Below, piece after piece: positions 51,679-60,066 of a DNA stretch of 64,000 nucleotides. The notes under the pieces are model-generated. The model did not search any database. It was not told where the DNA came from and saw only the letters and a list, made by a program, of their open reading frames with translations. Each line of letters begins with the position of its first letter. The stretch's first letter is position 1. The position numbers and the translations under genes are program-made. The DNA comes from Niabella drilacis (GTDB lineage Bacteria > Bacteroidota > Bacteroidia > Chitinophagales > Chitinophagaceae): the NCBI RefSeq assembly GCF_900101395.1, contig NZ_FMZO01000002.1:571840-635839 (forward strand). The letters run 5' to 3'.

Positions 51679-52838
51679 CAAAAAGATTACAAGGTGTTGG
51701 GGAATATTATTTCTCCAAAAAGCTGAGGGAGATCGACAGCCTGAATCGGCAGGGGAAGCATATCATTAACCTTGGTATAGGCAGCCCGGATCTGCCGCCG
51801 CACCCGGAGGTGATTAAGACCCTGCAGGAAGAGGCCCAAAAGACCCATGTGCACGGTTATCAGAATTACAAAGGCAGCCCGGTTTTACGCGAGGCTTTCG
51901 CTTCCTGGTACCAGCGCTGGTATGGTGTGGCACTGGACCCCGATACGGAAGTGCTGCCCCTTATAGGCAGTAAGGAGGGCATCATGCATATTTGCATGAC
52001 CTACCTGAATGAGGGCGATGCCGCCCTGGTGCCCAACCCGGGTTATCCTACCTATCGCAGTAATGTTACCATTGCGGGAGGCGTATGTATCGACTATGAA
52101 CTTAAGGAAGAAAATAACTATCAGCCGGATCTTGCAGTGATAAGGGCAAAGGATCTTTCCCGTGTAAAGCTCATGTTTGTCAACTATCCGCAAATGCCTA
52201 CCGGCCAGCAGGCGGATATGGAAGTGATGAAGGAACTGATCGCTTTTGCAAAAGAGCACCGGATATTACTGGTGCACGACAATCCTTATAGCTTTATCCT
52301 GAATGACCGTCCTGTCAGCATCCTGGGCATCGAAGGTGCAAAAGAAGTAGCCGTGGAACTGAACTCACTGAGCAAGTCGCACAATATGGCCGGCTGGCGG
52401 GTGGGCGTGCTTTGCGGTGCTGCAGACCGGATCAATGAAGTGCTGCGTTTCAAAAGCAATATGGACAGCGGGATGTTTTTACCCCTGCAACTGGCGGCGG
52501 CTACTGCTTTAAGCCTGGGCCGGGATTGGTATGATGAGGTGAATGCGGTATACAGGGCGCGGAGAGAAAAAGTATATGCCCTGCTGGATCTGCTGGGGTG
52601 CACCTACTCAAAGGACCAGGTGGGTTTATTTATTTGGGCCGCTATACCCTCCGGATACAAAGATGGGTATGAGCTGGCGGATGCTGTGTTGTATAATGCA
52701 GATGTGTTCATAACTCCGGGAGGGATCTTTGGAGCGGCCGGCGACCGGTATATCCGGATTAGCCTGTGCGGATCAATTGAGCGGTTTGAAACAGCCATCG
52801 CCCGGGTAAGCGCGCAGTTAGAGAAGATCAGGAGTTGA
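51669..52838 (+). CDS. class I/II pyridoxal-phosphate aminotransferase (aromatic pathway)
   Basis: 389 residues. Fold-type-I aminotransferase: INLGIGSPDLPPHPEV, YPTYRSNVTIAGG (PLP-stacking Tyr), LVHDNPYSFI (Asp that contacts the PLP nitrogen), SLSKSHNMAGWRVGVLCG (Schiff-base Lys) and YIRISLCG (substrate carboxylate Arg). Its start overlaps the end of pheA by 10 nt, so translation is coupled. The place between prephenate dehydratase and dehydrogenase suggests transamination of phenylpyruvate and 4-hydroxyphenylpyruvate (or of prephenate), making Phe and Tyr. The family also contains aspartate and LL-diaminopimelate aminotransferases. Confidence 0.92.
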   Translation: MEIAKRLQGVGEYYFSKKLREIDSLNRQGKHIINLGIGSPDLPPHPEVIKTLQEEAQKTHVHGYQNYKGSPVLREAFASWYQRWYGVALDPDTEVLPLIGSKEGIMHICMTYLNEGDAALVPNPGYPTYRSNVTIAGGVCIDYELKEENNYQPDLAVIRAKDLSRVKLMFVNYPQMPTGQQADMEVMKELIAFAKEHRILLVHDNPYSFILNDRPVSILGIEGAKEVAVELNSLSKSHNMAGWRVGVLCGAADRINEVLRFKSNMDSGMFLPLQLAAATALSLGRDWYDEVNAVYRARREKVYALLDLLGCTYSKDQVGLFIWAAIPSGYKDGYELADAVLYNADVFITPGGIFGAAGDRYIRISLCGSIERFETAIARVSAQLEKIRS

Positions 52839-52935
52839 GGATGCCCGGATGGAGCATCCGGAATCAAGGACCGGGAACACGGTATCAGGGAATCTGGCCC
52901 GGTAGCTATCGGGGAGTAACAAGTATAAGGAATCA

Positions 52936-53787
52936 ATGGTCAATCGTAAAAAAATCGCAATTATAGGAGTGGGGCTCATCGGAGGGTCGATGGCCTTGCA
53001 GCTGCATGAAAAGAAGCTGTCTTCCCTGCTTATTGGCGTAGAAGCCAGTAAGGAGCATGCCTCCCAGGCGCTGGAGTATGAACTGGTGGATGAGTTCCTG
53101 CCACTCAACGAGGCCATTGCCGCGGCGGAGGTGATCGTGCTGGCCATCCCGGTAAATAAAATGGTGCATTTGCTGCCCCGGATCATGGACCAGGTCACTG
53201 ATCAGATCGTGATGGATATGGGGTCTACAAAGGCATCGGTGATCGAGGTATTGAAACAGCATCCCCGGCGTGGTCGTTTTGTAGCCACGCATCCCATGTG
53301 GGGTACCGAATACAGTGGCCCCAAATCGGCTGTGCGCGGTGCTTTTGAAGGAAAAGCGGTGATCATCTGCAACCCCAACGAATCGGATGCTGACGCATTG
53401 GAATGGGTAAAAAAAATGTATGGCAAGATCGGGATGCGGGTGGTGGAAATGGAAGCAAAAGCGCATGATCTTCACGTAGCCTATGTAAGCCATATCAGTC
53501 ATATTACCTCGTTTGCGCTGGCCAATACGGTACTGGAAAAAGAGAAAGTAGAGAGCGCCATTTTCGAGATCGCCTCGGCCGGTTTTGAAAGCACCGTGCG
53601 GCTGGCCAAAAGCAACCCGGATATGTGGGTGCCTATTTTCCTGCAGAACAAGGATAATATTATTGACGTACTGACTGAACATATCGATCAGCTTACTAAA
53701 TTTAAGGAATCAATACAGACAGATGACAGCGGCCGCTTACAGGCATTGATCGCAGATGCCAATAAGATCCGGCGCATTATCAGATAA
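52936..53787 (+). CDS. tyrA: prephenate dehydrogenase
   Basis: 283 residues. Nucleotide-binding motif IIGVGLIGGSMALQL at the N terminus, then MDMGSTKASVIEVL, ATHPMWGTEYSGP (catalytic/prephenate His region) and SHISHITSFALA in the helical C-terminal domain. There is no chorismate mutase or ACT domain. Oxidatively decarboxylates prephenate to 4-hydroxyphenylpyruvate for tyrosine. It follows the aminotransferase by 97 nt in the aromatic operon. NAD versus NADP preference cannot be read. Confidence 0.95.
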   Translation: MVNRKKIAIIGVGLIGGSMALQLHEKKLSSLLIGVEASKEHASQALEYELVDEFLPLNEAIAAAEVIVLAIPVNKMVHLLPRIMDQVTDQIVMDMGSTKASVIEVLKQHPRRGRFVATHPMWGTEYSGPKSAVRGAFEGKAVIICNPNESDADALEWVKKMYGKIGMRVVEMEAKAHDLHVAYVSHISHITSFALANTVLEKEKVESAIFEIASAGFESTVRLAKSNPDMWVPIFLQNKDNIIDVLTEHIDQLTKFKESIQTDDSGRLQALIADANKIRRIIR

Positions 53788-53823
53788 GCACAACATAAAC
53801 ATTCTAAAAATCACACGAAAAAA

Positions 53824-54915
53824 ATGAAAACTCTTGAAATGACGGATAAGGAAAAAACACAACAGGTATGGGCAAAACGCCCCATCGTTATCAGCGGGCC
53901 CTGCAGCGCTGAAACAGAAGAACAGGTATTGGCCACGGCACAGCGCCTGGCTGCAACCGGTAAAGTAAATGTACTGCGCGCCGGCATCTGGAAACCCAGG
54001 ACCAAACCCGGAATGTTTGAGGGCATTGGCGCAAAAGGACTGCCCTGGCTGCAGGCGGCTAAAAAAGCAACCGGATTGCCTACAGCCGTTGAAGTGGCTA
54101 CCGCCAAACAGGTAGAGGCTGCACTGACCTTTGATGTAGACATCCTCTGGATTGGGGCACGTACCACGGTAAACCCTTTTAGTGTGCAGGAAGTCGCAGA
54201 CGCATTGAGAGGCGTGGATGTACCAGTACTGGTGAAAAACCCGATCAACCCCGACCTGGAGCTCTGGGGCGGAGGTGTGGAGCGGATCGCCCGTGCCGGT
54301 ATCAAAGACATCGGTTTGATCCATCGTGGATTTTCTTCTTATGGTAATACTCAGTTCCGTAATGCGCCCATGTGGCACCTGGCTATTGAAATGAAACTGC
54401 GTTTCCCCGACCTTCCGATCATTAACGATCCTTCGCATATCTGCGGTAACCGCGATGGCCTGTTCGATGTTGCGCAAAAAGCTATTGACCTGGATTATGA
54501 TGGGGTGATGATCGAGTCACATATCGATCCGGACAATGCATGGAGCGATGCCAAGCAGCAGGTAACACCGGAGCGCCTGAAAGAAATGCTGGAAGCAATT
54601 GTATGGAGAAAAGAGAGCAAAGACAATTCTGAATTGCAGGGCGGACTGGAAAAACTCCGTCAGCAGATCAACCACCTGGATGATGAAATGCTGCAGATCC
54701 TTTCCCAGCGTATGAAGATCGCGGATAAGATCGGCCAGTATAAAAAAGAAAATAACCTCACCATCCTGCAAACCAACCGATGGCAGGAGATCCTCGATAA
54801 GATGATGGCTAAAGGTGAAAAACTGGGATTGAGCAAAGACTTTATCATGAAGTACCTGGATGCAGTGCACCTGGAAAGCATCAATCACCAGAAAAATGTA
54901 ATGGACGCACAATAG
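53824..54915 (+). CDS. bifunctional DAHP synthase / chorismate mutase
   Basis: 363 residues. Residues about 15-265 are a KDPS-like (type I beta) DAHP synthase: IVISGPCSAETEEQVL, VLRAGIWKPRTKPGMFEGIG, KNPINPDLELWGGGVERI, PIINDPSHICGNRD, DYDGVMIESHIDP. Residues about 275-360 are an AroQ-type chorismate mutase (LRQQINHLDDEMLQILSQRMKIADKIGQYKKENNLTILQTNRW). One protein therefore starts the shikimate pathway and directs chorismate to prephenate; in such fusions the mutase domain commonly acts as the feedback sensor for prephenate or chorismate. An alternative ATG (METD-like, nearby downstream) is possible. It sits between tyrA and aroB. Confidence 0.95.
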   Translation: MKTLEMTDKEKTQQVWAKRPIVISGPCSAETEEQVLATAQRLAATGKVNVLRAGIWKPRTKPGMFEGIGAKGLPWLQAAKKATGLPTAVEVATAKQVEAALTFDVDILWIGARTTVNPFSVQEVADALRGVDVPVLVKNPINPDLELWGGGVERIARAGIKDIGLIHRGFSSYGNTQFRNAPMWHLAIEMKLRFPDLPIINDPSHICGNRDGLFDVAQKAIDLDYDGVMIESHIDPDNAWSDAKQQVTPERLKEMLEAIVWRKESKDNSELQGGLEKLRQQINHLDDEMLQILSQRMKIADKIGQYKKENNLTILQTNRWQEILDKMMAKGEKLGLSKDFIMKYLDAVHLESINHQKNVMDAQ

Positions 54916-54927
54916 CGTATGGATCAT

Positions 54928-54974
54928 CGTTCATAGTTCATGGCCGGCAGCAGCTGCTTTGTGAACTATGAACG
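54928..54974. repeat. 13-bp perfect inverted repeat between DAHP synthase and aroB
   Basis: CGTTCATAGTTCA (54928-54940) and TGAACTATGAACG (54962-54974), loop 21 nt. The arms contain the heptamer TTCATAG/TTCATGG and so belong to the same type of repeat as the arrays nearby. No T-run follows, so it is not a standard terminator. Confidence 0.75.
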
Positions 54975-55076
54975 ATTCCTGTTACAGCATTGATATCTGG
55001 CTACAGGCATCCCACTATAAAGATACTGTTATAGATATCCTACTACCCACATTTCATCATCGACGCCACACAAGAA

Positions 55077-56093
55077 ATGGAAAAAATCATAAAATTTTCG
55101 AACGCTTCCACGCATTTTTATTTCGACAGCTCTTTTAAACAGGTAACAAAGATCGCCGGCAAAAAATCACTGGTGGTTATTACCGATGAAAATATTTTCA
55201 AAGCGCATCCTGCCGCTTTTAAAGGCCTGAATGTAATTGTGCTGAAGCCGGGCGAAGCGTATAAGGTACAGGCCACGGTAGATGAAGTGATCGACACGCT
55301 TATAAAAATGGAAGCCGACCGGCAGACTGTGCTGGTAGGCGTTGGCGGGGGGGTGATCACGGATCTCACGGGTTATATAGCTTCTGTTTATATGCGGGGC
55401 CTCCGTTTTGGTTTTGTACCTACTTCTATCCTGGCGCTGGTGGATGCATCCATCGGGGGAAAAAACGGGATTGATGTAGACCGGTATAAGAACCTGGTGG
55501 GCATCATCCGGCAGCCCTCCTTTATTTTGCATGATGTGGTGTTCCTGCAATCGCTTCCCCGGAACGAATGGGAGAATGGCTTTGCAGAGATCATTAAGCA
55601 CGCCTGTATCAAAGATGCGCCTATGTTTAAGCAGCTGCAGCAGGAATCGCTGTCGTCGTATCAAAAAGACCAACAGAAACTGAGCCGCTTAATTCAGCGG
55701 AATGCGCTGATAAAAACCAAAGTCGTACAAAAAGACGAATTTGAAAAAGGCGATCGCCGGTTGCTGAACCTGGGGCATACCATCGGGCATGCGCTGGAAA
55801 AAGAATACGAGCTGATGCACGGGCAGGCGGTAGCCATTGGTACTACCTATGCATGCCATATTTCGGAACAGATGACCGGCTTTTCCCAAACGGAGGAAGT
55901 AGTAGCCCTCCTGGAGCAGTACCAGTTGCCTACCTATGCCGATTTTGACCGCAAAAAGGTGTTCGATAGTTTAAAGATGGATAAAAAAAGGGAGCGGAAA
56001 GAAATGAACTTTGTACTGTTGGATAAAATAGGCAGGGGAATTGTAAAAGCCATCCCGATGAAACAACTGGAAAAAATAATCAACAAATTATAG
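55077..56093 (+). CDS. aroB: 3-dehydroquinate synthase
   Basis: 338 residues. AroB motifs: VGGGVITDLTGYIASVYMRGLRFGFVPTSILALVDASIGGKNGID, ENGFAEIIKHACI, and the metal/substrate segment RLLNLGHTIGHALEKEYELMHGQAVAIG (Zn-binding His residues). Uses NAD and a metal ion to cyclise DAHP to 3-dehydroquinate, the second shikimate step. Part of the aromatic operon; the 161-nt gap before it contains the inverted repeat at 54928-54974 but no terminator. Confidence 0.97.
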   Translation: MEKIIKFSNASTHFYFDSSFKQVTKIAGKKSLVVITDENIFKAHPAAFKGLNVIVLKPGEAYKVQATVDEVIDTLIKMEADRQTVLVGVGGGVITDLTGYIASVYMRGLRFGFVPTSILALVDASIGGKNGIDVDRYKNLVGIIRQPSFILHDVVFLQSLPRNEWENGFAEIIKHACIKDAPMFKQLQQESLSSYQKDQQKLSRLIQRNALIKTKVVQKDEFEKGDRRLLNLGHTIGHALEKEYELMHGQAVAIGTTYACHISEQMTGFSQTEEVVALLEQYQLPTYADFDRKKVFDSLKMDKKRERKEMNFVLLDKIGRGIVKAIPMKQLEKIINKL

Positions 56094-56095
56094 GA

Positions 56096-56137
56096 GCTGA
56101 AGGCTGACGGCCGAACTCTCAAATCTCGAATCTCAAA
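56096..56137 (+). repeat. heptamer array abutting the aroA start codon
   Basis: GCTGAAG-GCTGACG-GCCGAAC then TCTCAAA-TCTCGAA-TCTCAAA; the last A is the A of the aroA ATG. Fills the whole aroB-aroA gap. Confidence 0.7.
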
Positions 56138-57483
56138 TGAAGATAACGATACATCCCTCAAAATTGTCCGGTAATATATATGCTGCAGCTTCCAAAAGCT
56201 CCATGCAAAGGGCCTGTGCCGCTGCATTACTTTCGACGCAGAAAGTTGTGATCAAAAACCCGGGGCACAGCAATGATGATATTGCGGCCATGGGCATTAT
56301 ACGGTCGCTGGGGGCAACAATTACCGAGGTAGACCGGGAAACCATTACAATTGAAAGTTCGTTTTTGAGCGATCCGGCGGCCATTGTCTCAAAGGAAGCT
56401 GCGGTGAACTGTGGCGAAAGTGGTTTGAGCATCCGGATGTTTACGCCCATTGTGTCGCTGTGCAATAATGAGGTGTTAATTAACGGAGAAGGGAGCCTGG
56501 TAACCCGGCCTATGGATTTCTTTGATGAAATACTGCCGCAATTGGGCGTATCTATTGCTTCCAGTAATGGCAAACTGCCGTTGAAAGTAAACGGGCCTTT
56601 ACAACCAAAGAATATTACCATCGATGGTTCGTTGAGCTCACAGTTCCTTACCGGGTTGTTGATGGCATTTGCCGCAGCTCCGCTTACAGAAGCCGTAACT
56701 ATCCGGGTAAACGACCTCAAGAGCCGGCCTTATATTGATCTTACGCTGGATGTAATGAAGAAATTTGGTCTTCAGGTACCGGAAAACAACAATTATGAAA
56801 CGTTTACATTTACCGCGGCCCAACCTGAAACCTTAAACCTGAAACCTGAGACCTTAACCTATACCGTTGAAGGCGACTGGAGCGGGGGCGCCTTTTTGCT
56901 GGTCGCAGGAGCCATTGCCGGCGATATTCATGTAAGAGGATTGCAGCAAACGAGCACACAGGCCGATAAAAAGATCCTGGAGGCGTTAATGGCCGCCAAT
57001 GCAGGCATTGCCATGGATGCAAAGGGTATTACCCTGCATGCGGCACCCATGACGGCTTTTGAGTTTGACGCCACGGATTGTCCGGACCTGTTTCCTCCGC
57101 TGGTGGCCCTGGCTGCCAATTGTACCGGTGTTACTGTCATTAAAGGTGTGAGCCGGCTGGCCCATAAAGAAAGCGACAGAGGACTGACGCTTCAGGAAGA
57201 GTTTGGAAAAATGGGGATCCGCGTAGCGCTCGACGGGGATCTGATGCGGGTACACGGCGGTCCGGTTAAAGGCGCACAGGTACATTCCAGGCACGATCAC
57301 CGCATTGCAATGGCTTGTGCCACTGCTGCTTTAAAAGCGGATGGCCCGGTAACGATTGAAGAGGCGGAAGCCATCAACAAATCCTATCCCGATTTCTACG
57401 ATCATTTAAAAGAGCTGGGCGCAACGGTTACAGGCGGACTGGAATACCGGGATGCGTTAAACGAAATTTATTCGGAGAAATAG
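56137..57483 (+). CDS. aroA: 3-phosphoshikimate 1-carboxyvinyltransferase (EPSP synthase)
   Basis: 448 residues. EPSP synthase landmarks: SKSSMQRACAAALLS (N-terminal substrate site), GESGLSIRMF, DGSLSSQFLTGLLMA, the TVEGDWSGGAFLL segment, RLAHKESDRGL (catalytic Lys/Glu, Arg) and HSRHDHRIAMACA. It joins PEP to shikimate 3-phosphate. Just before TVEGDWSGG there are about ten extra residues (QPETLNLKPETLT) encoded by a perfect-period heptamer array at 56824-56858, an apparent in-frame repeat insertion in a surface loop. The shikimate 3-phosphate-binding GESGLSIRM motif is the non-enterobacterial variant with Gly-Glu-Ser. The operon continues with aroC. Confidence 0.95.
   Translation: MKITIHPSKLSGNIYAAASKSSMQRACAAALLSTQKVVIKNPGHSNDDIAAMGIIRSLGATITEVDRETITIESSFLSDPAAIVSKEAAVNCGESGLSIRMFTPIVSLCNNEVLINGEGSLVTRPMDFFDEILPQLGVSIASSNGKLPLKVNGPLQPKNITIDGSLSSQFLTGLLMAFAAAPLTEAVTIRVNDLKSRPYIDLTLDVMKKFGLQVPENNNYETFTFTAAQPETLNLKPETLTYTVEGDWSGGAFLLVAGAIAGDIHVRGLQQTSTQADKKILEALMAANAGIAMDAKGITLHAAPMTAFEFDATDCPDLFPPLVALAANCTGVTVIKGVSRLAHKESDRGLTLQEEFGKMGIRVALDGDLMRVHGGPVKGAQVHSRHDHRIAMACATAALKADGPVTIEEAEAINKSYPDFYDHLKELGATVTGGLEYRDALNEIYSEK
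56824..56858 (+). repeat. five tandem heptamers inside the aroA reading frame
   Basis: CCTGAAA-CCTTAAA-CCTGAAA-CCTGAGA-CCTTAAC. The reverse complement (TTTCAGG, TTTAAGG) equals the units found between genes at 46020 and 46122. Confidence 0.8.
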
Positions 57484-57489
57484 ATAATG

Positions 57490-57601
57490 AATAGTCAACA
57501 GTCAATGGTGAATGGAGGTGTTGATAGAAGATCAATACTTCATCTGTGTAAGGTCTTCGCTGATAGCTGAAAACTGACCGCTAGTAACTGATAGCTGAAA
57601 A
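57490..57601 (+). repeat. heptamer arrays between aroA and aroC
   Basis: AATAGTC-AACAGTC-AATGGTG-AATGGAG (57490-57517) and CTGATAG-CTGAAAA-CTGACCG-CTAGTAA-CTGATAG-CTGAAAA (57560-57601). They fill most of the 130-nt gap. Confidence 0.75.
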
Positions 57602-57613
57602 ATAATAATAACA

Positions 57614-58612
57614 ATGAATGCATTCGGACAATTATTCAGGATACAGATCTTTGGTGAATCGCATGGAGAATGTGTGGGGGTGGTACTGGATGGAATTCCT
57701 GCCGGCCTGGAAGTGCCTGTAGCGGATTTTCTTCCGGATATGGAACGCCGGAAAGGAGGGACCCAGAAAGGGGCCACTCCCAGGAAGGAGGACGATATCC
57801 CGCTGTTTAAAAGCGGCGTATTTAACGGTAAAACCACGGGGTTCCCGGTGATGCTTTATTTTGAAAACAAAAATACCCGCAGCGGGGACTATGAAAAATT
57901 AAGAAGCTTTCCAAGGCCCGGGCATGCAGATTTTGTAGCGCATAAGAAGTTTGGTGGTTTTGAAGACTATCGCGGCGGCGGGCATTTCAGTGCGCGTTTG
58001 ACCACGGGCCTGGTCGCAGCAGGCGTTATTGCAAAAAAGCTGCTGCGGGATGTTTCCATTGAAGCAAGGATTACAGAAATAGGCGGCGATCCGGATCCTG
58101 AAAGAGGATTACAGAAGGCTATTGAAGCCAAAGACTCCGTAGGTGGTTTGATCGAATGCCGGGTAAACGGGCTGCCGGTAGGGTTAGGTGAACCTTATTT
58201 TGATTCTGTTGAGTCGGTTTTGGCCCATCTCCTGTTTACGATCCCGGCGGTAAAAGGTGTGGAATTCGGCGCCGGCTTTGCCGCAGCAAAGATGTTCGGT
58301 TCGCAACACAACGATCCTATCGAAAATAATGAAGGAAAAACAACTACCAATAATGCGGGGGGGATTGTTGGCGGCATCTCCAACGGGAACGAGCTGGTAT
58401 TCCGTATCGCGATCAAGCCTACGGCATCCACACCCAAGCCCCAGCATAGCCTCAACTGGGAAACCGGCCAGATGGAAGATTTCTCTGTTAAGGGCCGCCA
58501 TGACCTGTGCGTAGCCCTGCGGGCGCCCGTAATCGTGGAAGCCGTTACCGCCATTGTACTGGCTGATTTTATGATGCTTGCAGGGAAAATAGACCGCGTA
58601 ATAGGGGAGTAA
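57614..58612 (+). CDS. aroC: chorismate synthase
   Basis: 332 residues, somewhat shorter than the usual 350-390. Conserved FMN-dependent active-site motifs are present: IFGESHGECVGVVLDGIPAG, RKGGTQKGATPRKEDDI, SFPRPGHADF, YRGGGHFSARLTTGLVAAG, the FGSQHND segment, TTNNAGGIVGGISNGNELVFRIAIKPT and GRHDLCVALRAPVIVEAVTAIVLAD. It converts EPSP to chorismate, the branch point that feeds the mutase encoded three genes upstream. Last gene of the aromatic operon as seen here; aroE, aroK and aroQ-type dehydroquinase genes are not in the window. Confidence 0.97.
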   Translation: MNAFGQLFRIQIFGESHGECVGVVLDGIPAGLEVPVADFLPDMERRKGGTQKGATPRKEDDIPLFKSGVFNGKTTGFPVMLYFENKNTRSGDYEKLRSFPRPGHADFVAHKKFGGFEDYRGGGHFSARLTTGLVAAGVIAKKLLRDVSIEARITEIGGDPDPERGLQKAIEAKDSVGGLIECRVNGLPVGLGEPYFDSVESVLAHLLFTIPAVKGVEFGAGFAAAKMFGSQHNDPIENNEGKTTTNNAGGIVGGISNGNELVFRIAIKPTASTPKPQHSLNWETGQMEDFSVKGRHDLCVALRAPVIVEAVTAIVLADFMMLAGKIDRVIGE

Positions 58613-58723
58613 CCTGTTGATAACTACCTTGTTTCTTAGCTGTGAATTGTTTTTTTGGCATGTTTTTTTATGGTAACTTTAAAAAACGAAAACTTTATTT
58701 CACCTTGTTAAAACAGAAAAACT

Positions 58724-58990
58724 ATGGGTAGTATTTTATCTTGGATCATTTTTGGATTGATAGCAGGCGCTATTGCTAAAGCCTTACATCCCGGTAAAGA
58801 TCCCGGTGGGTGGATCGTAACGATTATCATTGGTATTGCCGGAGCCTTTGTAGGCGGATGGATCGGGACACAGGTACTGGGCATGTCAGTTAATGGTAAC
58901 TGGTCGTTTAAAGGATTTGCCTTCGCTATTTTGGGCGCGGTTCTTTTATTATGGCTCTATGGGATGATTACCCGGAAAAAGGGAACCTGA
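58724..58990 (+). CDS. GlsB/YeaQ/YmgE-family membrane protein
   Basis: 88 residues, three hydrophobic helices: ILSWIIFGLIAGAIAKALHPGKDPGGW, IVTIIIGIAGAFVGGWIGTQVLG and GFAFAILGAVLLLWLYGMI. The Gly-rich helices and the HPGKDPGGW loop are diagnostic of this transglycosylase-associated (misnamed) stress family. Often induced by general or envelope stress; exact function unknown. A terminator at 59018-59047 follows. Confidence 0.93.
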   Translation: MGSILSWIIFGLIAGAIAKALHPGKDPGGWIVTIIIGIAGAFVGGWIGTQVLGMSVNGNWSFKGFAFAILGAVLLLWLYGMITRKKGT

Positions 58991-59017
58991 TAGCAGCACT
59001 GCTTATATAAGATACGG

Positions 59018-59047
59018 ATCCCGCCTTCACAGTGCGGGATTTTTTTT
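59018..59047 (+). terminator. intrinsic terminator after the GlsB-type gene
   Basis: ATCCCGC / GCGGGAT stem, 9-nt loop, seven T. Confidence 0.88.
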
Positions 59048-59162
59048 GGACTGTTGCCCCGTGGGTAATGAGGATCCGGCCCTCTCTTTTTATTTTAAAA
59101 CGGAACTCCAAACCTGCAACAGAACACCGGGGAAGATCGCAGTGATGATCCTGGGATCTGGC

Positions 59163-59996
59163 TTAATTCTCGAAGACCACCGTCTTATTCCCGTCTACGA
59201 TCACCCGGTCCTGCAATACCAGTTGCAACGCCTTTGCCAGGACCGATTCCTCAATTTCCTTTCCCAATGTGATCATGTCCTTTACAGAATGGGCATGATT
59301 TACAGGGATGATCTGCTGTGTAATAATGGGGCCCTCATCCAGTACATCGGTAACAAAATGCGCGGTTGCCCCGATCAGTTTTACTCCCCGTTCGTAGGCC
59401 TGCCGGTATGGACTGGCGCCAATAAAAGCCGGCAAAAATGAATGGTGAATATTGATGACCCGGTGCGGATAAGTAGCAACGAACTGGGGGGAGAGGATCC
59501 GCATGAACTTGGCGAGGATGATATAGTCGAACCGGTAGTGGCTCAATATGCCCGACAGTGCCGCTTCAAAAGATTCCTTTGAACGGTCCTGGTGATCCAC
59601 ATAATGAAACGGGATGTCAAACTTTTCGGTAAGTGACCGCAATGTTTCATGATTGCCGATCACGCAAGCCACCGAAGCGCCCAGGGTATTAAAATAGTTC
59701 CGCAGCAGGATGTCGCCCAAACAATGATATTCTTTGGTTACCAGCACCGCCACGTTCTTTTTAACAGCAGTATTGATATATACGGTACTGCCGGGGGGAA
59801 GCACCTTTTGCAGCGCGGCTTCAATATGTAATGTATCAAAACCATTGTCGGCAACCTCCACGCGGAGGTAAAAACGGTTGGCTTCCACGTTCACGTACTC
59901 CCGCATCGAAATGATATTGAACGCCGCATCCGCCATCACTTTAGAAATAGCAGCTACCAGTCCAACCCGGTCCGCACATTGTATTAAGATGATCAT
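59163..59996 (-). CDS. purU: formyltetrahydrofolate deformylase
   Basis: 277 residues. N-terminal ACT domain (ILIQCADRVGLVAAISKVMADAAFNIISMREYVN) and a C-terminal formyltransferase-type domain (VAVLVTKEYHCLGDILLRN, RVINIHHSFLPAFIGASPYRQAYERGVKLIGATAHFVTDVLDEGPIITQ), with the catalytic Asn-His-Asp set seen as IN-HHS and LDEGP. PurU hydrolyses 10-formyl-THF to formate and THF, balancing one-carbon units; the formate can feed PurT. It is divergent from bshC with a 70-nt gap. Confidence 0.96.
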   Translation of the reverse strand: MIILIQCADRVGLVAAISKVMADAAFNIISMREYVNVEANRFYLRVEVADNGFDTLHIEAALQKVLPPGSTVYINTAVKKNVAVLVTKEYHCLGDILLRNYFNTLGASVACVIGNHETLRSLTEKFDIPFHYVDHQDRSKESFEAALSGILSHYRFDYIILAKFMRILSPQFVATYPHRVINIHHSFLPAFIGASPYRQAYERGVKLIGATAHFVTDVLDEGPIITQQIIPVNHAHSVKDMITLGKEIEESVLAKALQLVLQDRVIVDGNKTVVFEN

Positions 59997-60066
59997 TGGC
60001 TAAAAATAAAACTATTTCACTTTAAAAATGTTATTGTATTTTCATTTTGGATTGCAATATCAATGT

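Noticed and set aside
57490-57601. Possible CRISPR array
   Set aside because: Units are only seven bases, degenerate and contiguous, with no spacers and no cas genes in the window.
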